A stretch of DNA of 45,661 nucleotides, taken from positions 1 through 45,661 of the forward strand of contig CAJODM010000015.1 of NCBI GenBank assembly GCA_905233755.1, read 5' to 3'. The notes below the pieces were generated by a model. It saw nothing but the letters and a program-made list of their open reading frames with translations. It made no database searches and was not told the DNA's origin. The position numbers and the translations under genes were made by a program. Within the stretch, counting starts at the first letter, position 1. Every line of letters begins with the position of its first letter. Shown here piece by piece: positions 24,970 through 33,212 of the stretch. The DNA comes from an uncultured Ruminococcus sp. GTDB lineage: Bacteria > Bacillota > Clostridia > Oscillospirales > Acutalibacteraceae.

Positions 24970-26598
24970 TCACTCCGGCTGGGCTTCCGACTGCTCGGCG
25001 GCGGCGCGGTTCTTGCCGACGTATTTGAGCAGGATCAGCACGCCGATAGTCAGGGCGATACCGATGGGCAGCGAGATATACCAGCTCTGGACAAATCCCG
25101 CGATGATGAAGGTCACGAACGAGACGCCCGCCACGGTCAGCGCATAGGGCAGCTGGGTGGACACGTGGTTGATGTGGTTGCACTGGGCGCCCGCCGAGGA
25201 CATGATGGTGGTATCGGAAATCGGCGAGCAGTGGTCGCCGCATACCGCGCCCGCAAGGCACGCCGAGATACCGATGATCTGCAGCTCGCTGCCGGCAGGG
25301 AAGATGGGCAGCACGATCGGGATCAGGATGCCGAAGGTGCCCCAGCTGGTGCCGGTCGAGAAGGACAGGAACACCGCCACGAGGAAGATGATCGCGGGCA
25401 GGAAGTTGAACAGCGACGCAGCCGCCCCCTCCATGAGGCCGGCGACAAAGGTGTCGGCGCCCATCAGACCGGTGATGTTCTTCAGCGCGGTCGCAAAGGT
25501 GAGGATGAGGATCGGCGGAACCATGGAGAAGAAGCCCTTGGGCACGGCCTCCATCGACTCCTTGAAGTTGATGACGCGGCGCAGGATCAGATAAACGATG
25601 GTGAAGACCAGCGCGATCGCACCCGCCCACGGCAGGCCGACGGTCGCGTCGGTATCGCCGAACGCACCGATGAAGTTGAGGTAGTTCGCGTTATCGGCGG
25701 ACGAATCGAGGAACCCACCGTTGTAGATCAGCGCGAACACCGAGGTGATGATCAGCACAACGACCGGCAGGATGAGGTCGATGACCTTGCCGCCCTCGTT
25801 GACGTCGTTTTCGAGCTCGGTATCCACACGCTCGCCGGTGGTGTACAGGTCGCCCTTGTACTTGGCGTTATACTCGTGCATCGCCATCGAGCCGTAGTCA
25901 AAGCTCATCACGCACAGCGCGATGATGAACACGAACGTCAGCAGCGAGTAGAAGTTGTACGGGATCGCCATGCAGAACAGCTTCAGACCGTTGCCGTCGT
26001 TGGCATAGGCCGAGACAGCCGCCGCCCATGACGAGACCGGAGCGATCATACATACCGGCGCCGCGGTCGCGTCGATCAGATAGGCGAACTTGGAGCGCGA
26101 GATCTTGTGACTGTCGGTGACAGGCCGCATGACCGAGCCGACCGTCAGGCAGTTGAAGTAGTCGTCGATGAAGATCATCACGCCCAGCACAAAGGTCGCG
26201 ATCATCGCGCCTGTGCGGGACTTGATGTGGGTAGCGGCCCACTTGCCGAACGCCGCCGAGCCGCCCGCCTTGTTGACCAGCGCGACGATGATGCCCAGCT
26301 CGACTAAGAAGACGAAGATGCCCGCCGTGCCGCTGACAGCATCGATCAACCCGTCCTGGGTGATGGTGTTCATCGCCTGCAGCGGATGGAAGTTGGTGTA
26401 CAGCAGCGCGCCCGCGATGATACCGACGACCAGCGAGGAGTAGACCTCCTTAGTGATCAGCGCCAGCCCGATCGCGATGATCGGCGGCAGCAGCGCCCAT
26501 GCCGTGCCCGCCTCGACGCCGTTGACCGCTGCGATGATCATGACGACAACGATCGCTGCGATCGCGAGGACGAGGATGACTTTCTTGGTTTTTGACAT
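24970..26598 (-). CDS. NhaC-family transporter, probable lysine transporter
   Basis: 542 aa with about 12 membrane segments, NhaC-type Na+/H+ antiporter superfamily. Family landmarks include VLGVMIFIDDYFNCLTVGSVMRPVTD (conserved Asp pair in a membrane segment), SFSTGTSWGTFGI and CGDHCSPISDTTIMSSAGAQC. Start ATG follows GAGGG. It sits alone behind a lysine riboswitch. NhaC-family genes under lysine riboswitches have been proposed as lysine carriers, so lysine uptake or exchange is a better guess than plain sodium export. Direction and ion coupling cannot be read from sequence. Confidence 0.88.
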   Translation of the reverse strand: MSKTKKVILVLAIAAIVVVMIIAAVNGVEAGTAWALLPPIIAIGLALITKEVYSSLVVGIIAGALLYTNFHPLQAMNTITQDGLIDAVSGTAGIFVFLVELGIIVALVNKAGGSAAFGKWAATHIKSRTGAMIATFVLGVMIFIDDYFNCLTVGSVMRPVTDSHKISRSKFAYLIDATAAPVCMIAPVSSWAAAVSAYANDGNGLKLFCMAIPYNFYSLLTFVFIIALCVMSFDYGSMAMHEYNAKYKGDLYTTGERVDTELENDVNEGGKVIDLILPVVVLIITSVFALIYNGGFLDSSADNANYLNFIGAFGDTDATVGLPWAGAIALVFTIVYLILRRVINFKESMEAVPKGFFSMVPPILILTFATALKNITGLMGADTFVAGLMEGAAASLFNFLPAIIFLVAVFLSFSTGTSWGTFGILIPIVLPIFPAGSELQIIGISACLAGAVCGDHCSPISDTTIMSSAGAQCNHINHVSTQLPYALTVAGVSFVTFIIAGFVQSWYISLPIGIALTIGVLILLKYVGKNRAAAEQSEAQPE

Positions 26599-26631
26599 TG
26601 TTTTCCCTCACTTTTTATGTATTTTGGATGC

Positions 26632-26664
26632 AAAAAAGACAAAAAGCCGTGGGAGCACCACGGC
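26632..26664 (-). terminator. Riboswitch-controlled terminator before the NhaC-family gene
   Basis: Minus strand stem GCCGTGG / CCACGGC with loop TGCTC, then TTTTTGTCTTTTTT. It sits between the riboswitch aptamer and the start codon, forming the expression platform. Confidence 0.85.
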
Positions 26665-26677
26665 AGGAAAGACAACC

Positions 26678-26840
26678 ATGAATAGCACTCCGCGCAGAAC
26701 GCGACAGTATAGCACATCTTCTGTACTATCCCAGCACACCGGAGCCGGAAACCGCCGGTGCACTTCGGCAACGTCCCCTTTCATCCGCAACCTTTCCGTG
26801 CTGACAGCCGGATTACTGATGAACGCCGCGCCTCTATCAC
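26678..26840 (-). promoter_or_regulatory. Lysine riboswitch (L box)
   Basis: Read on the minus strand it carries the L-box core in order: AGAGGCGCG, CAGTAATCC, GGAAAGG, GGGGACGTTGCCGAAGTG, GCTGGGATAG, TATACTGTC and GGAGTGCTATTC. GATAG near 26838 pairs with CTATT near 26680 to form P1. A terminator follows at 26632-26664, so lysine binding should end transcription before the transporter gene. Confidence 0.92.
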
Positions 26841-26853
26841 AAATCTGTTCTTT

Positions 26854-26882
26854 ATTATACCCCGTTGTCGGGCATTCGTCAA
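26854..26882 (-). promoter_or_regulatory. Promoter of the riboswitch-transporter unit
   Basis: Minus strand TTGACG (26877-26882), 17-bp spacer, TATAAT (26854-26859), ending 13 bp before the aptamer. Confidence 0.75.
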
Positions 26883-26974
26883 CCTGTTTTTGACAGGGAA
26901 CGGGGATTTTTGAGAAGATTCGGGAGTTTTCTTTGCGTTTTTTCTACAAATGTGTAAAAACTACGACAGGATTC

Positions 26975-27002
26975 TTGCTTTTCCGACACGGAGTGATATA
27001 AT
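26975..27002 (+). promoter_or_regulatory. Promoter of the activase/dehydratase genes
   Basis: TTGCTT (26975-26980), 16-bp spacer, TATAAT (26997-27002). Confidence 0.55.
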
Positions 27003-27013
27003 GTATAGGCAAG

Positions 27014-27046
27014 AAAACCCGCCCGGTATGACCGGACGCGGGTTTT
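27014..27046 (+). terminator. Leader hairpin, possible attenuator
   Basis: AAAACCCGC / GCGGGTTTT outer stem with inner CCGGT-ATG-ACCGG, starting about five bases after the predicted transcript start and ending in TTTT. It lies inside the 5' leader and could act as an attenuator or as a stability element. Confidence 0.45.
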
Positions 27047-27094
27047 GACTATCGTAATGACGCATTTCTGCGATCATTGCTCGAGGGCATCTCT

Positions 27095-30055
27095 ATGATA
27101 ATACACGATACGAAAAACCGCACCTCGTCCCGCCTTCTGGTCGGCATCGACATCGGCTCCACCACCGCCAAGGTCGTGCTGATCGACGACGGGCAGGTCA
27201 TATACAGCAAGTATGAGCGCCACTTCTCCCAGGTGCGGCAGAAGACGCTGTCCATGATCCAGTCGATCGCGCCGCTGCTCGAGGGACGCAGCTTTACGGT
27301 GGCGGTCTCCGGCTCGGCGGGGATGGGCATGGCGAACGCCGCGTCGCTGCCGTTCGTGCAGGAGGTCTATGCCACCGCCGAGTGTGTGCGCATGCTCGAG
27401 CCCGACACCGACGCGGTCATTGAGCTGGGCGGCGAGGACGCCAAGATCATCTTCTTCTCCGGCGGGCTTGACCAGCGGATGAACGGCTCGTGCGCCGGCG
27501 GGACGGGCTCGTTCATCGACCAGATGGCGACGCTGCTCGACCTCGACGTGTCCGAGATGGATGCGCTGTCGCTGTCGCATCAGCAGATCTATCCGATCGC
27601 CTCGCGCTGCGGGGTGTTCGCCAAGACCGATATCCAGCCGCTCATCAACCAAGGCGCGACCAAGTCCGACATCGCCGCCTCGATCTATCAGGCGGTCGTC
27701 AACCAGACCATCGCCGGACTGGCCCAGGGCAGGCGGATCGAGGGGAAGATCATGTTCCTCGGCGGGCCGCTGTACTACTGTCGGGGATTGCGCGACCGGT
27801 TCAAAGAGACGCTCTTGCTGTCCGATGAGAATGCCGTGTTCCCCGAGTACGGGCTGTTCGCGGTCGCGATCGGCGCGGCGCTCTATGGAGCCGACGCGGT
27901 GCCGATGACCTTCTATACACTGGTCGAGAAGCTGACCGAATCGCTGAAGACATCGGAGCGTATCTCCTCTTTGCCGCCGCTGTTTCGTGACAAGAACGAG
28001 TATCAGGCGTTCCTGTCCCGCCATGCACAGCATCGGGTAGAGACGCAGTTTGCAGGCAACTATCACGGTGACGCGACCATCGGTATCGACTGCGGCTCCA
28101 CCACCACCAAGCTCGTCCTGCTGTCACAGAACAACGAGATCCTCTACTCCTACTACAGCCCCAACCGCGGCAACCCGGTCGACATCGTCCGCGCAGAGCT
28201 GTTGAAGATCTATACCGAGTTCGGCGATCAGATCACGATCCGCGGCGTCGCCGTCACCGGCTACGGCGAGGAGCTGATCAAGACCGCGTTCCATGCGGAC
28301 TTCGGCATTGTCGAGACCATGGCGCACTATACCGCCGCCAAGTTCTTTGACCCCGAGGTGGACTTTATCCTCGATATCGGCGGCCAGGATATCAAGTGTT
28401 TCAAGGTGCACAACAACTCGATCGACTCGATCATGCTCAACGAAGCGTGCTCGTCGGGGTGCGGGTCGTTCATCGAGACTTTCGCGAGCAGCATGGGATA
28501 TACCGTCGAAGAGTTCGCCCGCCAAGGGCTGTTCTCCATGGCGCCGGTCGATCTGGGCACCCGCTGCACGGTATTCATGAACTCGTCCGTCAAACAGGCG
28601 CAGAAGGACGGCGCCTCGGTCAGCGATATCTCGGCAGGACTGTCGCTGTCGGTCGTCAAGAACGCCATCTATAAGGTCATCCGCGCGTCGTCCCCCGACG
28701 AGCTCGGTCAGCGCATCGTCGTGCAGGGCGGTACCTTCATGAACGATGCGGTGCTGCGGTGCTTTGAGAAGGAGCTCGGCCGTGATGTCGTGCGTCCGAG
28801 CATCGCAGGGCTGATGGGCGCGTTCGGCGCGGCGCTGTTCGCAAGTTCTCAGCAGCTCTCGCGCTCGAAGGTCCTCACCCGCGAGGAGCTCGTCCGCTTC
28901 AGCCACCAGTCGCGCTCCGCTGTCTGCAAGGGGTGTGAGAACCGGTGCCGGCTGACGATCAACACCTTCTCATCCGGCGAGCGGCTCATCTCGGGCAACC
29001 AGTGTGAGAAGGGCGCGGGCATCTCGCTCAAGGATGACGAGAAGCTCCCGAATCTCTATGAATTCAAGCGCTCGCTGCTCTCGTCCTACCATAGCCGCGA
29101 GGGCAGGTACAAGATCGGGCTGCCGCTGGGGCTTGGGATGTACGAGCTGTACCCGCTATGGCACACGATCTTCACCGAGCTGGGGTTCGAGGTCGTATGC
29201 TCGGGGTTCTCGACCCGCTCTCTGTACACGAAGGGTCACTTCTCCATCCCGTCCGACACCGCGTGCTATCCCGCGAAGATCATGCACGGTCATATCGAGA
29301 CGCTGCTCGAGCGCGGGGTGGACGCCGTGTTCTATCCCTGTATCACCTATAACGTCGACGAGCATAAGGGCGACAACCACTATAACTGTCCGGTGGTCGC
29401 CTACTACTCGGAGCTGTTGGCGGGCAACATGGACAGCTTGCGCTCGACGCTCTTTCTGTACCCGTATCTGAACATCAACTCGGCCTCGAACCTCAGCCGC
29501 GAGCTGACAGCGGTGCTGTCGCCCCACTTCGAGGGTATCCGGCTGTCCCGGGTGCGACAGGCGGTCAAGGCGGGGTTTGCCGCCTATGAGCGTCATATGC
29601 AGCAGATCTACGACGAGGGACAGCGCGCGGTCGCCTTTGCGCGCCGCACCGGCCGCAGGATCATGATCCTCGCCGGACGCCCCTACCATATCGACCCCGA
29701 GATCTGTCACGGGATCGATCGGCTCGCCGCGTCGCTGGGGTTCGTGGTGGTGTCCGAGGACAGCATCGCCTATGACGTCGACGTCCCCATCCTCTCGGTG
29801 TATAACCAGTGGACATACCACAGCCGGCTGTATGCCGCGGCGGCGTACTGCTGCCAAAGCCGCGACACCTCGCTCGTCCAGCTGGTGTCGTTCGGGTGCG
29901 GGGTGGACGCCGTGACGACCGACGAGGTGCGATCGATCCTCGAGAACGGCGGCCGGCTCTATACCCAGATCAAGATCGACGAGATCACCAACCTCGGCGC
30001 GGTCCGGATTCGGCTGCGCTCGCTGATCGGTGCGCTGGAAGAAAGGGGCGAGTGA
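27095..30055 (+). CDS. Double 2-hydroxyacyl-CoA dehydratase activase (BadF/HgdC) with DUF2229
   Basis: 986 aa. Two tandem BadF/BadG/BcrA/HgdC ATPase domains (about residues 15-270 and 325-575) are followed by a DUF2229-type region (about 620-980). Domain 1 has GIDIGSTTAK and iron-sulfur cysteines in CAGGTGSFIDQ and SRCGVFAKTD. Domain 2 has GIDCGSTTTK, ACSSGCGSF and GTRCTVF. Such activases bind a 4Fe-4S cluster between subunits and use ATP to drive an electron into a dehydratase. ATG at 27095 (GAGGG upstream) is preferred to TTG at 27077. In many Clostridia this protein continues into the next open frame as one chain of about 1,400 aa; here a stop at 30053-30055 splits it. Confidence 0.9.
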   Translation: MIIHDTKNRTSSRLLVGIDIGSTTAKVVLIDDGQVIYSKYERHFSQVRQKTLSMIQSIAPLLEGRSFTVAVSGSAGMGMANAASLPFVQEVYATAECVRMLEPDTDAVIELGGEDAKIIFFSGGLDQRMNGSCAGGTGSFIDQMATLLDLDVSEMDALSLSHQQIYPIASRCGVFAKTDIQPLINQGATKSDIAASIYQAVVNQTIAGLAQGRRIEGKIMFLGGPLYYCRGLRDRFKETLLLSDENAVFPEYGLFAVAIGAALYGADAVPMTFYTLVEKLTESLKTSERISSLPPLFRDKNEYQAFLSRHAQHRVETQFAGNYHGDATIGIDCGSTTTKLVLLSQNNEILYSYYSPNRGNPVDIVRAELLKIYTEFGDQITIRGVAVTGYGEELIKTAFHADFGIVETMAHYTAAKFFDPEVDFILDIGGQDIKCFKVHNNSIDSIMLNEACSSGCGSFIETFASSMGYTVEEFARQGLFSMAPVDLGTRCTVFMNSSVKQAQKDGASVSDISAGLSLSVVKNAIYKVIRASSPDELGQRIVVQGGTFMNDAVLRCFEKELGRDVVRPSIAGLMGAFGAALFASSQQLSRSKVLTREELVRFSHQSRSAVCKGCENRCRLTINTFSSGERLISGNQCEKGAGISLKDDEKLPNLYEFKRSLLSSYHSREGRYKIGLPLGLGMYELYPLWHTIFTELGFEVVCSGFSTRSLYTKGHFSIPSDTACYPAKIMHGHIETLLERGVDAVFYPCITYNVDEHKGDNHYNCPVVAYYSELLAGNMDSLRSTLFLYPYLNINSASNLSRELTAVLSPHFEGIRLSRVRQAVKAGFAAYERHMQQIYDEGQRAVAFARRTGRRIMILAGRPYHIDPEICHGIDRLAASLGFVVVSEDSIAYDVDVPILSVYNQWTYHSRLYAAAAYCCQSRDTSLVQLVSFGCGVDAVTTDEVRSILENGGRLYTQIKIDEITNLGAVRIRLRSLIGALEERGE

Positions 30056-31307
30056 CATAGCTACCGAGAAATCCGCGTATATCAAATTTACGGAACAGAT
30101 GAAGCGGGACTATACGATCCTTGTCCCCAACATGCTGCCCATCCACTTCAAGCTCATCTGCAACGTATGGCGCAGCAATGGCTACAAGATAGAGTTCCTC
30201 GACGAGTTCGATCGCTCAACCCGCGAGACGGGGCTCAAGTATGTTCATAACGACACCTGCTACCCCGCGCTGCTGATTATCGGCCAGCTCCTCTGTGCGC
30301 TGCAGAGCGGCCGCTATGATAAGGATAAGGTCGCGCTGCTCATCACCCAGACCGGCGGCGGATGCCGCGCATCCAACTACATCTATCTGCTGCGCAAGGC
30401 GCTCAAGAAGGCGGGGCTGGGGCATGTGCCGGTCATCTCGCTGAACTTCGGCGGGATGGAGGATCACCCGGGGTTCCGGCTGACGGCGCCGATGATCTAT
30501 CGGATGATGTACTGTGCGTTCTACGGCGATCTGATCATGCTGCTGGCGAACCAGTGCCGACCCTATGATCGGCACGAGGGCGACACTGACAAGCTGGTCG
30601 ATCGCTGGGTCGAGCGCCTCTCCGAAGAGGTGATGCACCCGCAGAACCTGCGCTACGGCCATGTGAAGAAGAACTACCGCCGGATCATCGATGACTTTGC
30701 CGACCTGCTGGGTGAAAAGGTGCGCGATAAGGTGAAGGTCGGCGTCGTCGGTGAGATCTATGTCAAGTTCTCGCCGATGGGGAACAACAACCTCGAGCAG
30801 TTTTTGCGCAGCGAGGGCGTCGAGACCGTTATGCCGGGGTTCGTCGACTTCTGCATGTACTGCGTCTATAACGGGATCGCCGACTATGAGCTGTACGGCA
30901 GGCAGCCCGGCTACGCGGTGCTCTGCCGGATCGCGTACCGGTATCTGCTCAAAAAGCAGCGGTATATCCGCGAGCTGATCCTGCGCGACTATCCGAAGTT
31001 CATGCCGCCCGCCGACTTTGACCGTACCCGCCGGCGCGCGATGAGCGTCATCGGCATCGGCACCAAGATGGGCGAGGGGTGGCTCCTGCCGGCAGAGATG
31101 CTCGAGCTGTCCGACGAGGGGGTCAAGAACATCGTCTGCACCCAGCCGTTCGGTTGTCTGCCCAACCACATCGTCGGCAAGGGCGTGATGAAGCCGATCA
31201 AGGAGCAGAACCCCGACGTCAATATCATCGCTGTCGACTATGACCCCTCTGCGACCGCGATCAACCAGGAGAACCGCATCAAGCTGATGCTCTCCAACGC
31301 AAAATGA
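30030..31307 (+). CDS. 2-hydroxyacyl-CoA dehydratase D-component-like protein
   Basis: About 425 aa if begun at GTG 30030. It matches the C-terminal third of the giant activase/dehydratase proteins: YVHNDTCYPALLIIGQL, TQTGGGCRASNYI, CTQPFGCLPNHIVGKG, with cysteines suited to an iron-sulfur cluster. It overlaps the previous gene by 26 bp in the +1 frame. Neither GTG 30030 nor ATG 30099 has a good ribosome site, and conserved sequence (KFTEQM) already precedes the ATG. AGGGG lies just before the upstream stop, followed by GAGTGAC. Translational coupling, frameshifting or a sequence error are all possible. Substrate unknown. Confidence 0.82.
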   Translation: MRWKKGASDIATEKSAYIKFTEQMKRDYTILVPNMLPIHFKLICNVWRSNGYKIEFLDEFDRSTRETGLKYVHNDTCYPALLIIGQLLCALQSGRYDKDKVALLITQTGGGCRASNYIYLLRKALKKAGLGHVPVISLNFGGMEDHPGFRLTAPMIYRMMYCAFYGDLIMLLANQCRPYDRHEGDTDKLVDRWVERLSEEVMHPQNLRYGHVKKNYRRIIDDFADLLGEKVRDKVKVGVVGEIYVKFSPMGNNNLEQFLRSEGVETVMPGFVDFCMYCVYNGIADYELYGRQPGYAVLCRIAYRYLLKKQRYIRELILRDYPKFMPPADFDRTRRRAMSVIGIGTKMGEGWLLPAEMLELSDEGVKNIVCTQPFGCLPNHIVGKGVMKPIKEQNPDVNIIAVDYDPSATAINQENRIKLMLSNAK

Positions 31308-31329
31308 TCTGTATAGGAAGGCACGAAAT

Positions 31330-32298
31330 ATGACTTGGTTTATTTTTGCGCTCGTCTGTCTGATGAGCTGGGGGCTTGCCGACCTGTTCTACAAGAAGAG
31401 CAACGTCGACGGCGACCGTTACTCGCACCTGCGCACCGCCGTATGGGTCGGTATGGTGATGGGGGTGTGCGCGTTCCTGTTGATGCCGCTTGCCCAGACG
31501 AAGATGTCGCTGCCTACACTGGTGTCGAACGCTGTGAAGTACTCGCCCGCGTCGCTGTGTTATATCATCTCGATGGTCATCGGGTATGCCGGTATGCGCT
31601 ATCTTGAGCTGTCGATCGTCTCGCCGGTCCAGAACGCCTCGGGCGCGCTGTCGGCGGTCTGTATGTTCATCTACTTCTCGGTGATCGGGAGTATCGGCGG
31701 ATTCTGGGACGAGTTCAGCGTGCTCGACGTCATCGGCACGGTCATCATCGTCATCGCCGTTATCGCGCTCGCCGTCGTCGAGCAGCGGCTGGCGAAGGCG
31801 GAGAGCGGCATCCCCAAGGAGGATCGCAAGTATCGCTTCGGCGCGCTCGCGCTGATCTTCCCGATTCTGTACTGTATCTTTGACACCATCGGCACCGCCG
31901 CCGACGGTATTATTCTTGACGAGGACGCAGGGCTGGGGCTGGGCGAGATCGACGTGATTATCCTCTATGGGCTGACGTTCATGATCGCCGGTATCGTGGC
32001 GTGGATCTTCCTGTGGATCAAGGAGAGAAAGCCATATAACCCCTTTGCTGTCAGCGAGCTTAGAACTAAGGGCATCGCCGCTGTGTGTGAGGAGATCGGA
32101 CAGGTGTTCTATGTCTATGCCATGGCGTCCAAGCCGATGCTCGCCGCGCCGATGGTGGGGTCCTACTGTATCGTGTCGGTCATCCTCTCACATCTGTTCC
32201 TCAAAGAGAAGCTCCGCGCCGGCCAGTACGCCTGTGTCGTCTCGGTCATCGTGGGCATCGTGATCCTCGGGATCAGCGAGGGGCTCGCCGAGGCATAG
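31330..32298 (+). CDS. DMT-superfamily (EamA) transporter
   Basis: 322 aa with ten predicted membrane segments forming two EamA-like halves (about 1-140 and 165-315), separated by a charged cytoplasmic loop (AKAESGIPKEDRKYRFG). The second half ends with the typical SHLFLKEKLRAGQYACV. Drug/metabolite exporter family; substrate cannot be inferred. Start ATG has AGGAAGG 6 nt upstream; it lies 22 bp after the dehydratase gene and is probably co-transcribed. Confidence 0.85.
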   Translation: MTWFIFALVCLMSWGLADLFYKKSNVDGDRYSHLRTAVWVGMVMGVCAFLLMPLAQTKMSLPTLVSNAVKYSPASLCYIISMVIGYAGMRYLELSIVSPVQNASGALSAVCMFIYFSVIGSIGGFWDEFSVLDVIGTVIIVIAVIALAVVEQRLAKAESGIPKEDRKYRFGALALIFPILYCIFDTIGTAADGIILDEDAGLGLGEIDVIILYGLTFMIAGIVAWIFLWIKERKPYNPFAVSELRTKGIAAVCEEIGQVFYVYAMASKPMLAAPMVGSYCIVSVILSHLFLKEKLRAGQYACVVSVIVGIVILGISEGLAEA

Positions 32299-32346
32299 CC
32301 GGCAGCAGAGCCGGGATCGAACTTTTGCGCTTTGAAAAAATCACTC

Positions 32347-32375
32347 TTTACAAATGCGATTTTTTGTTGTATAAT
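32347..32375 (+). promoter_or_regulatory. Promoter of tRNA-Ala
   Basis: TTTACA (32347-32352), 17-bp spacer, TATAAT (32370-32375), about 12 bp before the mature 5' end. Confidence 0.7.
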
Positions 32376-32387
32376 AGTCCTCGATGT

Positions 32388-32463
32388 GGGGGTATAGCTC
32401 AGATGGTAGAGCGCGTGGTTCGCATTCACGAGGTCAGGGGTTCGATTCCCCTTATCTCCACCA
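32388..32463 (+). tRNA. tRNA-Ala(CGC)
   Basis: 76 nt with encoded CCA. The acceptor stem GGGGGTA / TATCTCC contains the G3-U70 pair that identifies alanine tRNA. D-arm GCTC...GAGC, anticodon loop TTCGCAT (CGC reads GCG) and T-arm AGGGG-TTCGATT-CCCCT are all normal. Confidence 0.95.
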
Positions 32464-32464
32464 A

Positions 32465-32521
32465 AGCAAAACAAATCCGAAATCGTCATTTTAGGTGATG
32501 ATTTCGGATTTGTTGCTTTTT
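32465..32521 (+). terminator. Terminator after tRNA-Ala
   Basis: Perfect 14-bp stem ACAAATCCGAAATC / GATTTCGGATTTGT, loop of 15, then TGCTTTTT. Confidence 0.8.
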
Positions 32522-32537
32522 AACAGCTTTTCGTGGC

Positions 32538-32580
32538 GCTATAGGCAGGGAGTTCATCTGAGCACTCTGCCTGCTATAGC
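32538..32580. other. Intergenic hairpin, role unknown
   Basis: CTATAGGCAG pairs with CTGCCT-G-CTATAG (one bulged G). It has no T-run and lies between two terminators. Confidence 0.4.
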
Positions 32581-32586
32581 AATCAT

Positions 32587-32640
32587 AAAAGCCCGATAAT
32601 CGACAGCGGTTGTGTACTCTCCGATGATCGGGCTTTTTCC
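32587..32640. terminator. Terminator of the small minus-strand gene
   Basis: AAAAGCCCGAT / ATCGGGCTTTT stem (loop of about 29) with T-rich sequence on both sides. Probably ends the gene at 32661-32876. Confidence 0.6.
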
Positions 32641-32660
32641 TTTATGAAAACGGTTGAATT

Positions 32661-32876
32661 TTACTTTACAAAAGGTGCGGTGTGCTCCTCGTTGATCTCG
32701 ACGATCTCCTTTTTTCCGTCGATGTACGGCTGATAGAGAGTTTCGATCCTGCCGCCGCCGCGATTGTCGTAGCCGGAGCAGAACTCGCATTCCGCGCCGC
32801 AGCTGCCCCACAGCGCTTTTCGTACGATCTCTTCGCGTTCCCCGCGTGTTGTGTCCTTGATCAGGATAGATTTCAT
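32661..32876 (-). CDS. Small Cys-containing conserved-looking protein
   Basis: 71 aa, function not recognised. It begins MKSILIKDTTRGEREEIVRK, has a compact cysteine group CGAECEFC (about 26-33) that could bind metal, then YQPYIDGKKEIVEINEEH. The opening and the YIDGKKE motif resemble small hypothetical proteins I associate with Clostridia (recollection, not verified). ATG at 32876 is chosen because AAAGGAG lies 9 nt upstream; the ATG at 32885 directly abuts the ribosome site. Confidence 0.65.
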   Translation of the reverse strand: MKSILIKDTTRGEREEIVRKALWGSCGAECEFCSGYDNRGGGRIETLYQPYIDGKKEIVEINEEHTAPFVK

Positions 32877-32988
32877 ATCGGTCATCTCCTTTGAGTTTTC
32901 GGGCACGAATCATTTAACAATTTAAAGCTATAAAATATTATATCATAGAAACAATAGAATTGCAATCAAAATACTTTTGCCGAAACTC

Positions 32989-33017
32989 TTGACAAAAGCA
33001 AGATTCAATTATATGAT
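32989..33017 (+). promoter_or_regulatory. Promoter of the thiol cassette, followed by a small dyad
   Basis: Consensus TTGACA (32989-32994), 17-bp spacer, TATGAT (33012-33017). Just downstream, ACCTA and TAGGT (33020-33038) form an inverted pair over the start point, a possible operator. Confidence 0.7.
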
Positions 33018-33055
33018 TAACCTACTATGTAAATAGGTAAATTGAGGGCTCTATT

Positions 33056-33148
33056 ATGAAAACAACAAGCTGTATGTTCAATATGTTGATGGTCGGTATG
33101 TGGTTGCCGTCTTGTTCCGTGTGTCAAAAATCAGCCTCAACCGATTGA
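33056..33148 (+). CDS. Candidate leader peptide rich in Met and Cys (30 aa)
   Basis: Reads MKTTSCMFNMLMVGMWLPSC and then SVCQKSASTD. Eight of 30 residues are sulfur amino acids (five Met, three Cys), with a hydrophobic middle. GAGGG lies 8 nt before the ATG. It sits between the cassette promoter and an intrinsic terminator, the layout of a translation-controlled attenuator. A 6-bp hairpin (ATTGAA-GAAG-TTCAAT) covers its stop codon. It could instead be the remnant of a lipoprotein signal (LPSC). Confidence 0.45.
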   Translation: MKTTSCMFNMLMVGMWLPSCSVCQKSASTD

Positions 33149-33170
33149 AGAAGTTCAATGATCATCTGTC

Positions 33171-33194
33171 GGGGCGTGAAAGCGTCCCTTTTTC
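33171..33194 (+). terminator. Terminator between leader peptide and first cassette gene
   Basis: GGGGCG / CGTCCC stem (one G-U) with loop TGAAAG and a TTTTT tail, 19 bp before the amidotransferase start. Possible attenuator. Confidence 0.55.
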
Positions 33195-33212
33195 TATATA
33201 TGGAGTTTTATT

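Noticed and set aside
27077-27094. TTG start for the activase gene
   Set aside because: The ATG 18 bp downstream has a better placed GAGGG and gives the usual distance to the first ATPase motif.
32989-33050. Riboswitch upstream of the thiol cassette (SAM or T-box)
   Set aside because: No T-box sequence (TGGNACCGCG) or SAM-riboswitch core was found; only the short reading frame and terminator are supported.
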